Notes: generated from the letters alone by a model not told the origin. A DNA stretch of 6,781 nucleotides from Sulfurivirga caldicuralii (GCA_015661715.1 DQVN01000122.1:1-6781); one strand, 5' to 3'. Shown: positions 1 to 6,231, counted from the first letter of the stretch. Translations and numbers: made by a program.

Positions 1-486
1 GCAGCGTATGTCAGTTTGTTCGTGCTGTTACTGGTATTCTTTACCGCCTTCAACTTGCTGGAGGCTAGCTTACCTTCATTGGTGGTGAAGCTATCGCCGC
101 CGGATAAAAAGGGCACCGCCAGTGGTGTTTATTCCACCAGCCAGTTTTTAGGCGCGGCCTTTGGGGGTGCGTTGGGAGGATGGTTGTACCAGCAGTATGG
201 GCTGGATGCGGTTTTTTACGGTACCGCAGCCTTGGGTTTGCTGTGGCTGGGTGTGGCCGCTACAATGGAGAAACCGCAGCCGTTGAGTATTGCCAGTGTG
301 TCGCTGCCGAATGGGCTTGATGATGCAGAAGAGATCGCGGATTTTCTCCATCATCAACCCGGGGTGGCAGATGTGGTTGTACGCCTTGATGAAGGTATGG
401 CGTATGTCAAAATTGACCGAAAACAGACCGGTGAGTGGGTGTTGGCGCAAGCGGTGCGGGAACAGTTTTCCAACCAATGTGAATAA
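1..486 (+). CDS. MFS transporter, YajR-like, C-terminal part (5' end outside window)
   Basis: This is the C-terminal 161 residues of a major facilitator superfamily transporter; the reading frame is open from base 1, so the start lies upstream. Three hydrophobic segments are visible and probably correspond to the last helices of a 12-helix carrier: roughly residues 4-28, a Gly/Ala-rich one at about 39-62 (with SGVYSTSQFLG before GGALGG), and one at about 66-84. After these comes a soluble tail of about 70 residues (LPNGLDDAEEIADFL, then a V-rich strand and YVKIDR). This resembles the small ferredoxin-like YAM domain at the end of E. coli YajR. The substrate cannot be told from the sequence. 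It sits 18 nt before ssb in the same direction, so the two may be co-transcribed. The MFS family call is firm; the YajR subgroup is likely. Confidence 0.85.
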   Translation, partial: AAYVSLFVLLLVFFTAFNLLEASLPSLVVKLSPPDKKGTASGVYSTSQFLGAAFGGALGGWLYQQYGLDAVFYGTAALGLLWLGVAATMEKPQPLSIASVSLPNGLDDAEEIADFLHHQPGVADVVVRLDEGMAYVKIDRKQTGEWVLAQAVREQFSNQCE

Positions 487-504
487 AATGAAGTGAGTGT
501 GTAA

Positions 505-1062
505 ATGAGTCGAGGTATTAACAAAGTTATTCTGATTGGCACCTTAGGACGGGATCCGGAAGTGCGCTATGCCGCCAATGGCAATGCCATTGCCAATTTG
601 AGTGTGGCCACTTCCGAGCAGTGGACAGATCGCAATACCGGTCAGCGTCAGGAACGCACCGAGTGGCATCGGGTGGTATTGTTTGGCAAGGTCGCGGAAA
701 TCGCCGGGCAATATTTGCGCAAAGGCTCTCAGGTCTATCTGGAAGGCCGTTTACAGACGCGCAAGTGGACGGATCAGAATGGACAGGATCGCTGGAGCAC
801 CGAGGTGGTGGTGGATCAGCGCGGCACCATGCAGATGTTGGACCGCCGTGGCCAAGGTGGGGGTGATGTGCCCTTCAACGGTGGTGGCCAGCCCGCACAA
901 TCCAATACGGGCTTTGGTGGTCCCACCGCTGCTCCTGAACAGGCGGCCATTGGCGGGGCGCCACAAGGGGACACCGCTGCCCAGCCGCAAAAAGGGTTTG
1001 GCGGTGCGGGTGCCCCCTCACCAGCAGCGGTGGACTTTGACGATGATGATGTACCCTTTTGA
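505..1062 (+). CDS. ssb: Single-stranded DNA-binding protein SSB
   Basis: The 185-residue protein binds and protects single-stranded DNA during replication, recombination and repair, normally as a tetramer. The OB fold covers about residues 1-110, beginning [20 protein letters not shown]. The aromatic residues used for ssDNA stacking in E. coli SSB are all present at the same positions: Trp40, Trp54, Phe60 and Trp88. A Gly/Pro/Gln/Ala-rich disordered linker covers about 113-172. The end is the acidic interaction tip FDDDDVPF, which recruits partner repair and replication proteins. The length is close to the E. coli protein (178 residues). The ATG at 505 gives the canonical N-terminus although the Shine-Dalgarno match upstream is poor. 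A strong terminator follows the stop, so transcription likely ends here. Confidence 0.98.
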   Translation: MSRGINKVILIGTLGRDPEVRYAANGNAIANLSVATSEQWTDRNTGQRQERTEWHRVVLFGKVAEIAGQYLRKGSQVYLEGRLQTRKWTDQNGQDRWSTEVVVDQRGTMQMLDRRGQGGGDVPFNGGGQPAQSNTGFGGPTAAPEQAAIGGAPQGDTAAQPQKGFGGAGAPSPAAVDFDDDDVPF

Positions 1063-1085
1063 GAGGGCAATCCAGTCTACATAAA

Positions 1086-1113
1086 AGAAAGCCCCTGGTA
1101 TCAGGGGCTTTTT
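1086..1113. terminator. Rho-independent terminator, probably bidirectional
   Basis: A perfect 10-bp stem pairs AAAGCCCCTG (1088-1097) with CAGGGGCTTT (1102-1111) around a GTAT loop. A run of five T's (1109-1113) follows on the plus strand, just after ssb. Read on the minus strand, the same hairpin is followed by TTTCTTTTAT, so it can also end transcripts from the convergent DUF2892 gene. Confidence 0.92.
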
Positions 1114-1149
1114 AGTTTCTGGCGTTGTTAGTGCAGGTATCACCTTGAT

Positions 1150-1356
1150 TTAGCCTTCGTTGCTATATTTTTGCTCAGCTAAACCACAAGTCTGGATGCC
1201 CACCACTTTATAAAGAGGGCACCATTTGATAAAGCCGGTGATCAGCGGCAGCAGGCCAATCCAACCCCACGCGCCGATTGCCCCACTCAGGGCCAAGGCA
1301 ACCAGAATAACCCCTATGATGATACGGAGCCAGCGATCCCATCCACATACATTCAT
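1150..1356 (-). CDS. Small inner-membrane protein, DUF2892 (YgaP-type transmembrane domain)
   Basis: A 68-residue protein with two predicted membrane helices (about residues 10-27 and 30-46) separated by a short Gly/Trp turn. It starts with the pattern CGWDRWLRIIIGV and carries a Cys-Pro-Leu-Tyr motif at 46-49, both typical of the DUF2892 family, whose members include the membrane part of the rhodanese YgaP. There is no rhodanese domain here or next to it. The molecular role is unknown. The start is well supported: a near-perfect Shine-Dalgarno AAGGAGG lies 6 nt before the ATG. The gene is convergent with ssb and divergent from the ModE-like regulator. Besides Cys46 it has Cys4 and Cys57, so a thiol-linked role is possible but unproven. 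Confidence 0.85.
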   Translation of the reverse strand: MNVCGWDRWLRIIIGVILVALALSGAIGAWGWIGLLPLITGFIKWCPLYKVVGIQTCGLAEQKYSNEG

Positions 1357-1362
1357 AAGAAT

Positions 1363-1369
1363 CCTCCTT
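1363..1369 (-). promoter_or_regulatory. Shine-Dalgarno site of the DUF2892 gene
   Basis: AAGGAGG on the minus strand lies 6 nt upstream of the ATG at 1356. It is one of the two strongest ribosome binding sites in the window and fixes the start of this small gene. Confidence 0.85.
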
Positions 1370-1404
1370 ATGGTTAATGAATTTTGTATGTCGTAGCTAG
1401 TTTA

Positions 1405-1432
1405 ATTGTTCATGTGCAGAATCATTTGTCAA
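1405..1432 (-). promoter_or_regulatory. Possible sigma-70 promoter for the DUF2892 gene
   Basis: On the minus strand a perfect -35 TTGACA (1427-1432) is followed after 16 nt by AACAAT (1405-1410), a 4-of-6 match to the -10 consensus. It is about 50 bp upstream of the start codon. The -10 is weak, so this remains a tentative call. Confidence 0.4.
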
Positions 1433-1470
1433 TCAGCGACTGAATGCATGAGAGACTTTGGACTGCTCCA

Positions 1471-1479
1471 TGTCATAAT
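1471..1479 (+). promoter_or_regulatory. Possible extended -10 promoter element before the ModE-like gene
   Basis: TGTCATAAT fits the extended -10 pattern TGn followed by a TATAAT-like hexamer (5 of 6). No good -35 is seen at the usual distance. A transcript from it would begin at about 1485-1487, right on the ATG at 1486, which would make the mRNA nearly leaderless. Confidence 0.35.
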
Positions 1480-1485
1480 ATGTCT

Positions 1486-1899
1486 ATGGATAATGATGAG
1501 AAATCTTTGCCGGGCGGGGCGTTGACCCCCCATGTGCGCGCCCGTTTCTGGTTGGTGAATGCGGCCCAGGATGGTTGGATAGGAATTGGCCGCGTGCAGC
1601 TTCTGCAAGCAATCGAGCAAACTGGTTCCATCCGCCAGGCGGCACAGCGACTTGGCATGTCCTACAAGCGGGCCTGGTCATTGGTGGAGGCCATGAACCG
1701 GTTGGGACCGGTGCCCATGGTGGTGAAAGAAACAGGCGGTCGCCATGGCGGCGGGGCCCGAGTGACCGAATATGGGCGGCGCACCATCGCACTGTATGGG
1801 CAGCTAGAGGCGGCGATGCGCCAGTGTTCTCAGCAAATGGAGCAGGCGATTACCACATGGGCGGAACAGAATAACCAAGGAGCAGAGCATGAGCATTAA
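1486..1899 (+). CDS. ModE-like winged helix-turn-helix regulator, DNA-binding domain only
   Basis: A 137-residue protein that matches the N-terminal DNA-binding domain of the molybdate regulator ModE (LysR-type winged helix). Diagnostic parts are RFWL and [18 protein letters not shown], then the helix-turn-helix [13 protein letters not shown] (about 52-66), then the wing [14 protein letters not shown] (about 84-97). A C-terminal helix rich in Gln and Glu follows, probably for dimerisation. The two molybdate-binding MOP/TOBE domains of full ModE are absent, so the effector is unknown. The frame is open back to an ATG at 1444, with another ATG at 1480 and a TTG at 1507. None has a clear Shine-Dalgarno. 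I chose 1486 because little conserved sequence lies before it and a -10-like element sits just upstream. Its end overlaps argC by 11 nt, implying translational coupling. The family call is strong; the start is uncertain. Confidence 0.82.
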   Translation: MDNDEKSLPGGALTPHVRARFWLVNAAQDGWIGIGRVQLLQAIEQTGSIRQAAQRLGMSYKRAWSLVEAMNRLGPVPMVVKETGGRHGGGARVTEYGRRTIALYGQLEAAMRQCSQQMEQAITTWAEQNNQGAEHEH

Positions 1900-2932
1900 G
1901 GTAGGCATTGTTGGTGGCACGGGATACACGGGGGCGGAGCTATTGCGTCTGTTGGCGCAGCATCCGCAGGCAGTGGTCCAAGTCATCACGTCCCGTTCCG
2001 AGGCGGGACTGCCTGTGTGGGCACTGTTTGCCAATCTGCGCGAGGCCTATCCGCAGTTGAGCTACAGCGAGCCAGAGGTGGAAGCCTTGACAGCCTGTGA
2101 TGTGGTGTTTTTCGCTACTCCCCACGGTGTGGCCATGAAACTGGCGCCTGAGCTGATGGCGGCTGGCGTGAAGGTGATCGACCTGGCGGCAGACTTTCGC
2201 ATCAATGACCTGCGGGTTTGGGAAAACTTCTATGGCATGCCCCATGCCTGCCCGGAAATAATGCACGAGGTGGTCTATGGTCTGCCGGAGCTCAATCGTG
2301 AGCATATCGCCCAGGCGCGTATTATTGCCAACCCGGGTTGTTATCCCACGGCGATTCAGTTGGGCTTCTACCCCTTGCTCAAGGCCGGGTTGATTGATAT
2401 TGACCATCTGGTGGCCGATGCCAAATCGGGCATTAGCGGGGCAGGGCGTGGTGCTAAGGTGAGTTCGTTGGCGGCGGAAACCAGCGAGAGTTTTAAGGCC
2501 TATGGCATCAATGGCCATCGTCACCTGCCAGAGATCGAGCAACAGCTCAACCATATGGCTGGCGCTCGGGTCAATTTAACCTTTGTGCCCCATCTGTTGC
2601 CTATGATCCGCGGTATTGAGGCCACCTTATATGGACGGCTGATCCGCAATGTTTCGGTGGATGCGTTGCAGGCGCTATTCGAAGAGACCTATGCAGAAGA
2701 GCCGTTTGTGGATGTCATGCCACAAGGCAGCCTGCCGGATACACGTATGGTCAAAGGTTCCAACATGTGTCGTTTGGCTGTGTATCGCCCGCAAGGGCGG
2801 GATACAGTGGTGGTGACCAGTGTCATTGACAATCTAGTCAAAGGCGCCTCTGGTCAGGCGGTGCAGAATATGAACATCCTATTTGGTCTGGATGAGACGA
2901 TGGGGCTGAGCGCGCCAGCGCTGTTGCCGTAG
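1889..2932 (+). CDS. argC: N-acetyl-gamma-glutamyl-phosphate reductase
   Basis: The 347-residue cytosolic enzyme catalyses the third step of arginine biosynthesis: NADPH-dependent reduction of N-acetylglutamyl-5-phosphate to N-acetylglutamate 5-semialdehyde. The N-terminal nucleotide-binding motif is [17 protein letters not shown] (residues 6-22). The catalytic cysteine is Cys151 in the signature NPGCYPTA. Further family motifs are [18 protein letters not shown] and [11 protein letters not shown]. Length and motifs fit the common long form of ArgC (type 1, about 345 residues). A Shine-Dalgarno AAGGAG ends 6 nt before the ATG and lies inside the preceding regulator gene, whose last codons overlap argC. 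No other arg gene is in the window. The erpA gene follows closely, as in several gammaproteobacteria. Confidence 0.97.
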   Translation: MSIKVGIVGGTGYTGAELLRLLAQHPQAVVQVITSRSEAGLPVWALFANLREAYPQLSYSEPEVEALTACDVVFFATPHGVAMKLAPELMAAGVKVIDLAADFRINDLRVWENFYGMPHACPEIMHEVVYGLPELNREHIAQARIIANPGCYPTAIQLGFYPLLKAGLIDIDHLVADAKSGISGAGRGAKVSSLAAETSESFKAYGINGHRHLPEIEQQLNHMAGARVNLTFVPHLLPMIRGIEATLYGRLIRNVSVDALQALFEETYAEEPFVDVMPQGSLPDTRMVKGSNMCRLAVYRPQGRDTVVVTSVIDNLVKGASGQAVQNMNILFGLDETMGLSAPALLP

Positions 2933-2937
2933 GGGTG

Positions 2938-2946
2938 TGGTAGAAT
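2938..2946 (+). promoter_or_regulatory. Likely extended -10 promoter of erpA
   Basis: TGGTAGAAT begins 6 nt after the argC stop and fits the extended -10 pattern TGn plus TAGAAT (5 of 6 to TATAAT). No good -35 is present at 17 nt. A start at about 2952-2954 would give a leader of about 20 nt that contains the erpA Shine-Dalgarno. It would let erpA and the citrate synthase gene be expressed apart from argC. Confidence 0.5.
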
Positions 2947-2961
2947 TGACGCTCTGCAGAC

Positions 2962-2967
2962 AGGAGG
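2962..2967 (+). promoter_or_regulatory. Shine-Dalgarno site that sets the erpA start
   Basis: AGGAGG lies 5 nt before the ATG at 2973. The frame is also open from a GTG at 2937, but that codon has no ribosome binding site and would add 12 residues not found in ErpA, so 2973 is the start. Confidence 0.9.
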
Positions 2968-2972
2968 AACCC

Positions 2973-3317
2973 ATGTCAGATATGCCTAAAGATCCGGTCA
3001 TTTTTACCGAAGCGGCGGCCAACAAGGTCAAAAGCCTGATTGATGAAGAGGGTAACTCTGATCTCAAGCTGCGGGTGTATATCACCGGAGGTGGTTGCTC
3101 GGGCTTTCAGTATGGTTTTACCTTCGATGAAAACCAGGCAGAGGATGATACCGTGGTGGAAAAAAATGGTGTAACCCTGCTGATTGATCCCATGAGCTTT
3201 CAGTATCTGGTTGGTGCGAAGATCGACTATCTGGAAGATCTTCAAGGTGCCCGTTTTGTTATTGAGAATCCCAATGCCACAACTACCTGTGGCTGTGGCA
3301 GCTCTTTCAGCGTCTGA
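2973..3317 (+). CDS. erpA: Iron-sulfur cluster insertion protein ErpA (A-type carrier)
   Basis: The 114-residue protein is an A-type Fe-S carrier that receives clusters from the assembly machinery and passes them to target enzymes. The three ligand cysteines are present: Cys42 in [10 protein letters not shown], and Cys106 and Cys108 in [12 protein letters not shown]. The total length and all three cysteine positions equal those of E. coli ErpA, which separates it from the slightly different IscA and SufA. The N-terminus ([22 protein letters not shown]) and [18 protein letters not shown] are typical of the family. It lies between argC and a citrate synthase gene with an 8-nt gap to the latter, so erpA and citrate synthase are very likely one transcript. 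No isc or suf genes are nearby. Confidence 0.97.
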   Translation: MSDMPKDPVIFTEAAANKVKSLIDEEGNSDLKLRVYITGGGCSGFQYGFTFDENQAEDDTVVEKNGVTLLIDPMSFQYLVGAKIDYLEDLQGARFVIENPNATTTCGCGSSFSV

Positions 3318-3325
3318 GGCAGCGT

Positions 3326-4480
3326 ATGACAATGGAATATGTTCCCGGCTTGGCGGGGGTGCCCGCCACCAAATCCGCTATTTCCTGCATTGACGGTCAA
3401 AAGGGGGTTTTAACCTACCGCGGTTACGATATTGCTGATCTGGCTCAGTATTCCACCTTTGAAGAGACCACCCTGCTACTACTCTACGGTGAGCTGCCTA
3501 ACCGCGATGAGCTGGCGGATTTTGACCAGCAGTTGCGGCGCAATCGGCGGGTAAAGTACAACCTGCGCGCCCTGATGAAAAATCTGCCTCATACTACCCA
3601 CCCTATGCACATGCTGCAGACAGCGGTGGCTTCCTTGGCCAGTTTCTATCCCAGTACAGAATATATGGCCGGAGGCGAGGAGAGTCGGGACTACATCAAT
3701 GATGTCACCATCCGCATTATCGCCCACATGGCCACGTTGGTGGCCATGTGGGAGCACCTGCGCAACGGTTTTGACCCCATTGAGCCACGCAAAGACCTGA
3801 CCTATGCGGAAAACTTTCTCTATATGCTCAATGGCGAAGAGCCGGATCCGCGGTGGGCACGCTTGCTGGATGCCTGCCTGATTCTGCATGCTGAACATAC
3901 TATTAATGCCTCTACTTTCACCACACTGGTGGTCGGTTCGACCCTGGCCAATCCGTGCTCGGTGATGTCCGCAGCCATTGGCGCCCTTTCAGGCCCACTA
4001 CATGGCGGTGCTAATCAGAAAGTGATCGAGATGCTGGATGAGATCGGCGATGTGAAAAATGTCCGCCCCTATATTGAAAAACGCCTCGAGAACAAACAGG
4101 TCATCTGGGGCATGGGTCACCGTGAGTATAAGACCAAAGATCCGCGCGCGGCCATCTTGCAGCAACTGGCAGAAGAGGTACTGAAGGATAAGGCCGGACT
4201 GTCGAAGACTTTCGAGATTGCCAAAGAAGTTGAAGCAGTGTGTGAGGAATATTTAGGGCCGAAGGGGGTGTATCCCAATGTGGATTTTTACTCCGGTATT
4301 CTCTATCGGGAGATGGGATTCGATCCGCAAATGTTCACCTCCATTTTCGCCGTAGCCCGATCTGCCGGCTGGATGGCCCACTGGCGTGAGCAACTGCACG
4401 GCAACAAAATCTATCGTCCCACGCAAATCTACATCGGCCCGGGCCCACGCTGTTATATACCCTTGGATCAGCGCGGCTGA
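3326..4480 (+). CDS. Citrate synthase (short, type I-like form)
   Basis: The 384-residue enzyme condenses acetyl-CoA with oxaloacetate to citrate at the entry of the TCA cycle. The catalytic triad of the family is visible: His226 in GPLHGGAN, His265 in GMGHREYKTKDPR and Asp320 in YPNVDFYSG. The N-terminus has the usual GLAGV...IDGQKGVLTYRGYDI strand region, and HAEHTINASTF is also conserved. It is clearly shorter than E. coli GltA (427 residues) and lacks that protein's extra N-terminal NADH-responsive region, so it resembles the Gram-positive/archaeal dimeric type. 2-Methylcitrate synthase belongs to the same family and cannot be excluded by sequence reading, but no prp genes are nearby. The ATG at 3326 is preceded at 6 nt by TGAGG, which overlaps the erpA stop; a second ATG is at 3332. 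No convincing terminator follows. Confidence 0.93.
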   Translation: MTMEYVPGLAGVPATKSAISCIDGQKGVLTYRGYDIADLAQYSTFEETTLLLLYGELPNRDELADFDQQLRRNRRVKYNLRALMKNLPHTTHPMHMLQTAVASLASFYPSTEYMAGGEESRDYINDVTIRIIAHMATLVAMWEHLRNGFDPIEPRKDLTYAENFLYMLNGEEPDPRWARLLDACLILHAEHTINASTFTTLVVGSTLANPCSVMSAAIGALSGPLHGGANQKVIEMLDEIGDVKNVRPYIEKRLENKQVIWGMGHREYKTKDPRAAILQQLAEEVLKDKAGLSKTFEIAKEVEAVCEEYLGPKGVYPNVDFYSGILYREMGFDPQMFTSIFAVARSAGWMAHWREQLHGNKIYRPTQIYIGPGPRCYIPLDQRG

Positions 4481-4598
4481 AGCAAAGCCGTGGCGAATCA
4501 GAGCCGTTTCCCAAGGGCTGTTCTGATAAGTGCAACACCTATCCTTCATATTACAAATGCAACAGGGAAAGGGTTTTACTTCCTAACCCCTTTCCCTT
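4481..4598. other. Non-coding spacer between citrate synthase and IS remnant
   Basis: No gene is visible. A weak 5-bp hairpin (CGGCT 4474-4478 with AGCCG 4486-4490) spans the citrate synthase stop but has no T-run. AGTGCAACACC (about 4530-4540) and a second TGCAACA (4559-4565) recall the ends of some insertion sequences, but no matching copy is found on the right side. The last third forms an imperfect long hairpin that is listed separately. Confidence 0.5.
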
Positions 4599-4600
4599 GT
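4562..4600. repeat. Imperfect inverted repeat, possible decayed terminator
   Basis: The arm ACAGGGAAAGGGTT (4562-4575) pairs with AACCCCTTTCCCTTGT (4585-4600), leaving two single-base bulges and a 9-nt loop. There is no T-run after it on either strand, so termination is doubtful. Its right end overlaps the next palindrome, so the two hairpins exclude each other. Confidence 0.6.
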
Positions 4601-4613
4601 GACAAAGTCACAA
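4597..4613. repeat. Perfect 7-bp inverted repeat over the OrfA start
   Basis: TTGTGAC (4597-4603) and GTCACAA (4607-4613) are exact inverse copies around an AAA loop. The GTG start codon of the transposase fragment (4599) lies inside the left arm, so the structure could hide its start in the mRNA. Confidence 0.75.
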
Positions 4614-4835
4614 TTTACTCAAAGCCAGATTGCCGCAATCCTCAAAGAAGCGGATGCAGGGATGAAGCTAAAGGGCATCTGTCGCAAATATGGGATTGGG
4701 GGATCCATATATTACAGCTGGAAGGCTAAGTATGGGGGCGTGAGCGTGTCGGAATTAAAACGCATGAAGGAACTGGAAGCTGAGAATACCTGGCTCAAGC
4801 GCATGTATGCGGATTTAGTACTAGAAAACCGGGCT
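4599..4835 (+). pseudogene. IS3-family transposase OrfA, truncated
   Basis: About 79 residues starting at a GTG read as the N-terminus of OrfA: TKSQFTQSQIAAILKEADAG, then a helix-turn-helix around CRKYGIGGSIYYSWKAKYGG (about 28-47), then a leucine-zipper-like helix (LKRMKELEAENTWLKRMYADL, about 53-73). In intact members the text after LENRA continues with about ten more residues and a frameshift signal into OrfB. Here it changes abruptly into unrelated sequence. The start is GTG without a Shine-Dalgarno. The piece cannot support transposition, though a short DNA-binding peptide could in theory be made. Confidence 0.8.
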
Positions 4836-4932
4836 GAGGTATACAACGACCAGCGATACCATAATGCGCGAGGCAAGTTACTGTCCCCTGTTTGTTTATG
4901 CGGAGAAAAATATCGAATACGCTGCTTCATAA
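4836..4932 (+). pseudogene. Likely C-terminal remnant of a transposase OrfB, frameshifted
   Basis: Directly after the OrfA part, in the same frame, the translation reads VYNDQRYHNA (4839-4868), close to the YNxQRYHEAL motif near the end of many IS3-type OrfB proteins. The match then moves to the frame starting at 4870, which reads EASYCPLFVYAEKN. This fits the pattern TPADVY-x-GR that normally follows, with P and VY kept. That frame ends in TAA at 4930-4932. The pieces suggest a deletion from OrfA into the OrfB tail plus a later frameshift. The YNDQRYH match is striking; the second half is weaker. Confidence 0.5.
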
Positions 4933-6231
4933 CTGTTTAACGGGGAAATTTTCAGTCACATCTTGTATTGCACCAACCATTCCTTCTATGAGTTGACCGA
5001 GTGTCTCTATCTTAATATTAAATGCTGGCATGGTATAGACTAGTCGGCCAAATGGACGCAGCCAGATGCCATGACGCACGGCTGCTTCCTGAATAGGGGC
5101 GGTAAGTCCTTCGTCTTTGAGTTCCACTACGCCGATGGCGCCCAGCACTCTGACATCCGCAATACTAGGGTGTTTTTGTAGTGGGGTGAGTCCTTGATTT
5201 AGCGCAGCTTCAATTTGCGCAATGTTTTCCTGCCAGGGACTTTCCAACAACAGGCTGATGCTTTCATTGGCGATGGCGCAAGCGGTTGGGTTGGCCATAA
5301 AGGTTGGGCCATGCATTAATACGCCCGGCGGATTGCTGCAAAGGATAAAGGCGACCTCTTCTGTTGTGAGGGTAGCTGCTAAGGTGGTCATGCCACCAGT
5401 TAGTGCCTTGCCCACAGTCATGATATCAGGACTGATGCCAGCCCATTCTGTGGCAAACAGTTTGCCGGTTCGCCCAAAGCCGGTGGCAATTTCATCGAAG
5501 ATCAATAAAACATTGAAGTCATCTGCCAGGGCCCGTAATTGGCGGAGGTAGGTTGGGCGATAGAAGCGCATGCCACCTGCCCCTTGCACAATCGGTTCAA
5601 TAATGATGGCGGCAATCTCGTCTGCATGCTGTTCCAGCAGTGAAGCAAGTGACTGTATGTCCTCGCCCGGTTCATCTATCTTGAGGTTAAAGCCCATCAG
5701 TGGGGCTGGGGCAAATAGGTGCTGTGGCAACACGCCGGAAAAAAGGCTATGCATCCCGTTTTCAGGATCGGTGATGCTCATGGCGCCAAACGTATCGCCA
5801 TGGTAGCCATGGCGTACAGTGAGAAAACGTTGCTTTTGGGGTTGCCGGCGTGCCATCCAGTATTGCAAGGCGATTTTGAGCGCCACATCCACGCTGACAG
5901 AGCCGGAGTCGGCAAAAAAAACTTTTTTTAGCGGAGCAGGGGTGAGAGTAATTAACTTTTCGGCCAAATCAATGGCAGGTTCATGGGTAAGGCCACCGAA
6001 CATGATGTGGGGCATTTTCTTGAGTTGACGTGCCGCAGCCAGCACCAAACGTGGATGATTGTAGCCGTGAATAGCGCACCACCATGAGCTCATGCCATCA
6101 ATGAGTCGTCGTCCATCCTCAAGGACAATATAGTGGCCATCCGTTTCACGCACCGGTAAAGGGGTTTGCTTTGGAGGAATGCAGCTGTAAGGATGCCAGA
6201 TGTGTTGACGGTCATAAGATAGATTAATCAT
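4927..6231 (-). CDS. bioA: Adenosylmethionine--8-amino-7-oxononanoate aminotransferase
   Basis: This PLP-dependent class III aminotransferase converts 8-amino-7-oxononanoate to 7,8-diaminononanoate in biotin synthesis, using S-adenosylmethionine as amino donor. From the ATG at 6231 it has 434 residues (E. coli BioA 429). Visible signatures are DRQHIWHPY near the start, DGMSSWWCAIHGYNHP, FADSGSVSVDVALKIALQYW, HGYHGDTFGAMS, the aspartate motif IFDEIATGFGRTGKLFA, and the PLP lysine Lys275 in GKALTGG (E. coli Lys274). HGPTFMANP and RPFGRLVYTMP are also conserved. The frame is open to a GTG at 6252, which would add 7 residues; neither start has a clear Shine-Dalgarno, and 6231 fits the family N-terminus. 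No other bio gene is in the window. It is divergent from the tRNA-tuf operon, and its stop lies within the IS remnant. Confidence 0.97.
   Translation of the reverse strand: MINLSYDRQHIWHPYSCIPPKQTPLPVRETDGHYIVLEDGRRLIDGMSSWWCAIHGYNHPRLVLAAARQLKKMPHIMFGGLTHEPAIDLAEKLITLTPAPLKKVFFADSGSVSVDVALKIALQYWMARRQPQKQRFLTVRHGYHGDTFGAMSITDPENGMHSLFSGVLPQHLFAPAPLMGFNLKIDEPGEDIQSLASLLEQHADEIAAIIIEPIVQGAGGMRFYRPTYLRQLRALADDFNVLLIFDEIATGFGRTGKLFATEWAGISPDIMTVGKALTGGMTTLAATLTTEEVAFILCSNPPGVLMHGPTFMANPTACAIANESISLLLESPWQENIAQIEAALNQGLTPLQKHPSIADVRVLGAIGVVELKDEGLTAPIQEAAVRHGIWLRPFGRLVYTMPAFNIKIETLGQLIEGMVGAIQDVTENFPVKQL

Larger units (their letters stand above)
4599..4932 (+). mobile_element. Degraded, internally deleted IS3-type insertion sequence
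   Basis: The segment holds the N-terminal part of an IS3-family OrfA followed at once by a short stretch like the C-terminal end of a transposase OrfB. The whole integrase core with its DDE residues is missing. A full IS of this family would be about 1.2-1.5 kb; only about 330 bp remain. No clear pair of terminal inverted repeats or target duplication is seen, so the boundaries are those of the recognisable coding remnants. It lies between two convergent genes, citrate synthase and bioA, and reaches the last codons of bioA. Confidence 0.75.

Noticed and set aside
1940..2554. Long minus-strand open frame (204 codons) inside argC
   Set aside because: It is fully antisense to a well-conserved enzyme gene, has no recognisable motifs, and arises from codon bias of argC.
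2937..2972. Longer ErpA start at GTG 2937
   Set aside because: It lacks a ribosome binding site and adds residues absent from the family; the ATG at 2973 has an ideal Shine-Dalgarno and gives the 114-residue E. coli length.
3319..3328. GCAGCGTATG also occurs at window positions 1-10
   Set aside because: A 10-base match in unrelated contexts (inside the MFS gene and at the citrate synthase start) is most likely chance.
3479..3898. Minus-strand open frame inside the citrate synthase gene
   Set aside because: No family features and no ribosome binding site; it mirrors the coding strand.
4474..4490. Hairpin over the citrate synthase stop as a terminator
   Set aside because: The stem has only 5 bp, the loop is 7 nt, and no T-run follows on the plus strand.
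4530..4565. AGTGCAACACC and TGCAACA as terminal inverted repeats of an insertion sequence
   Set aside because: The motifs resemble some IS ends, but no inverted partner is found on the right side near 4930, so no boundary can be set.
4597..4613. TGTGA and TCACA half-sites like a CRP/Vfr binding site
   Set aside because: The half-sites are separated by 5 nt, not the required 6, and the site lies inside an IS remnant with no promoter next to it.
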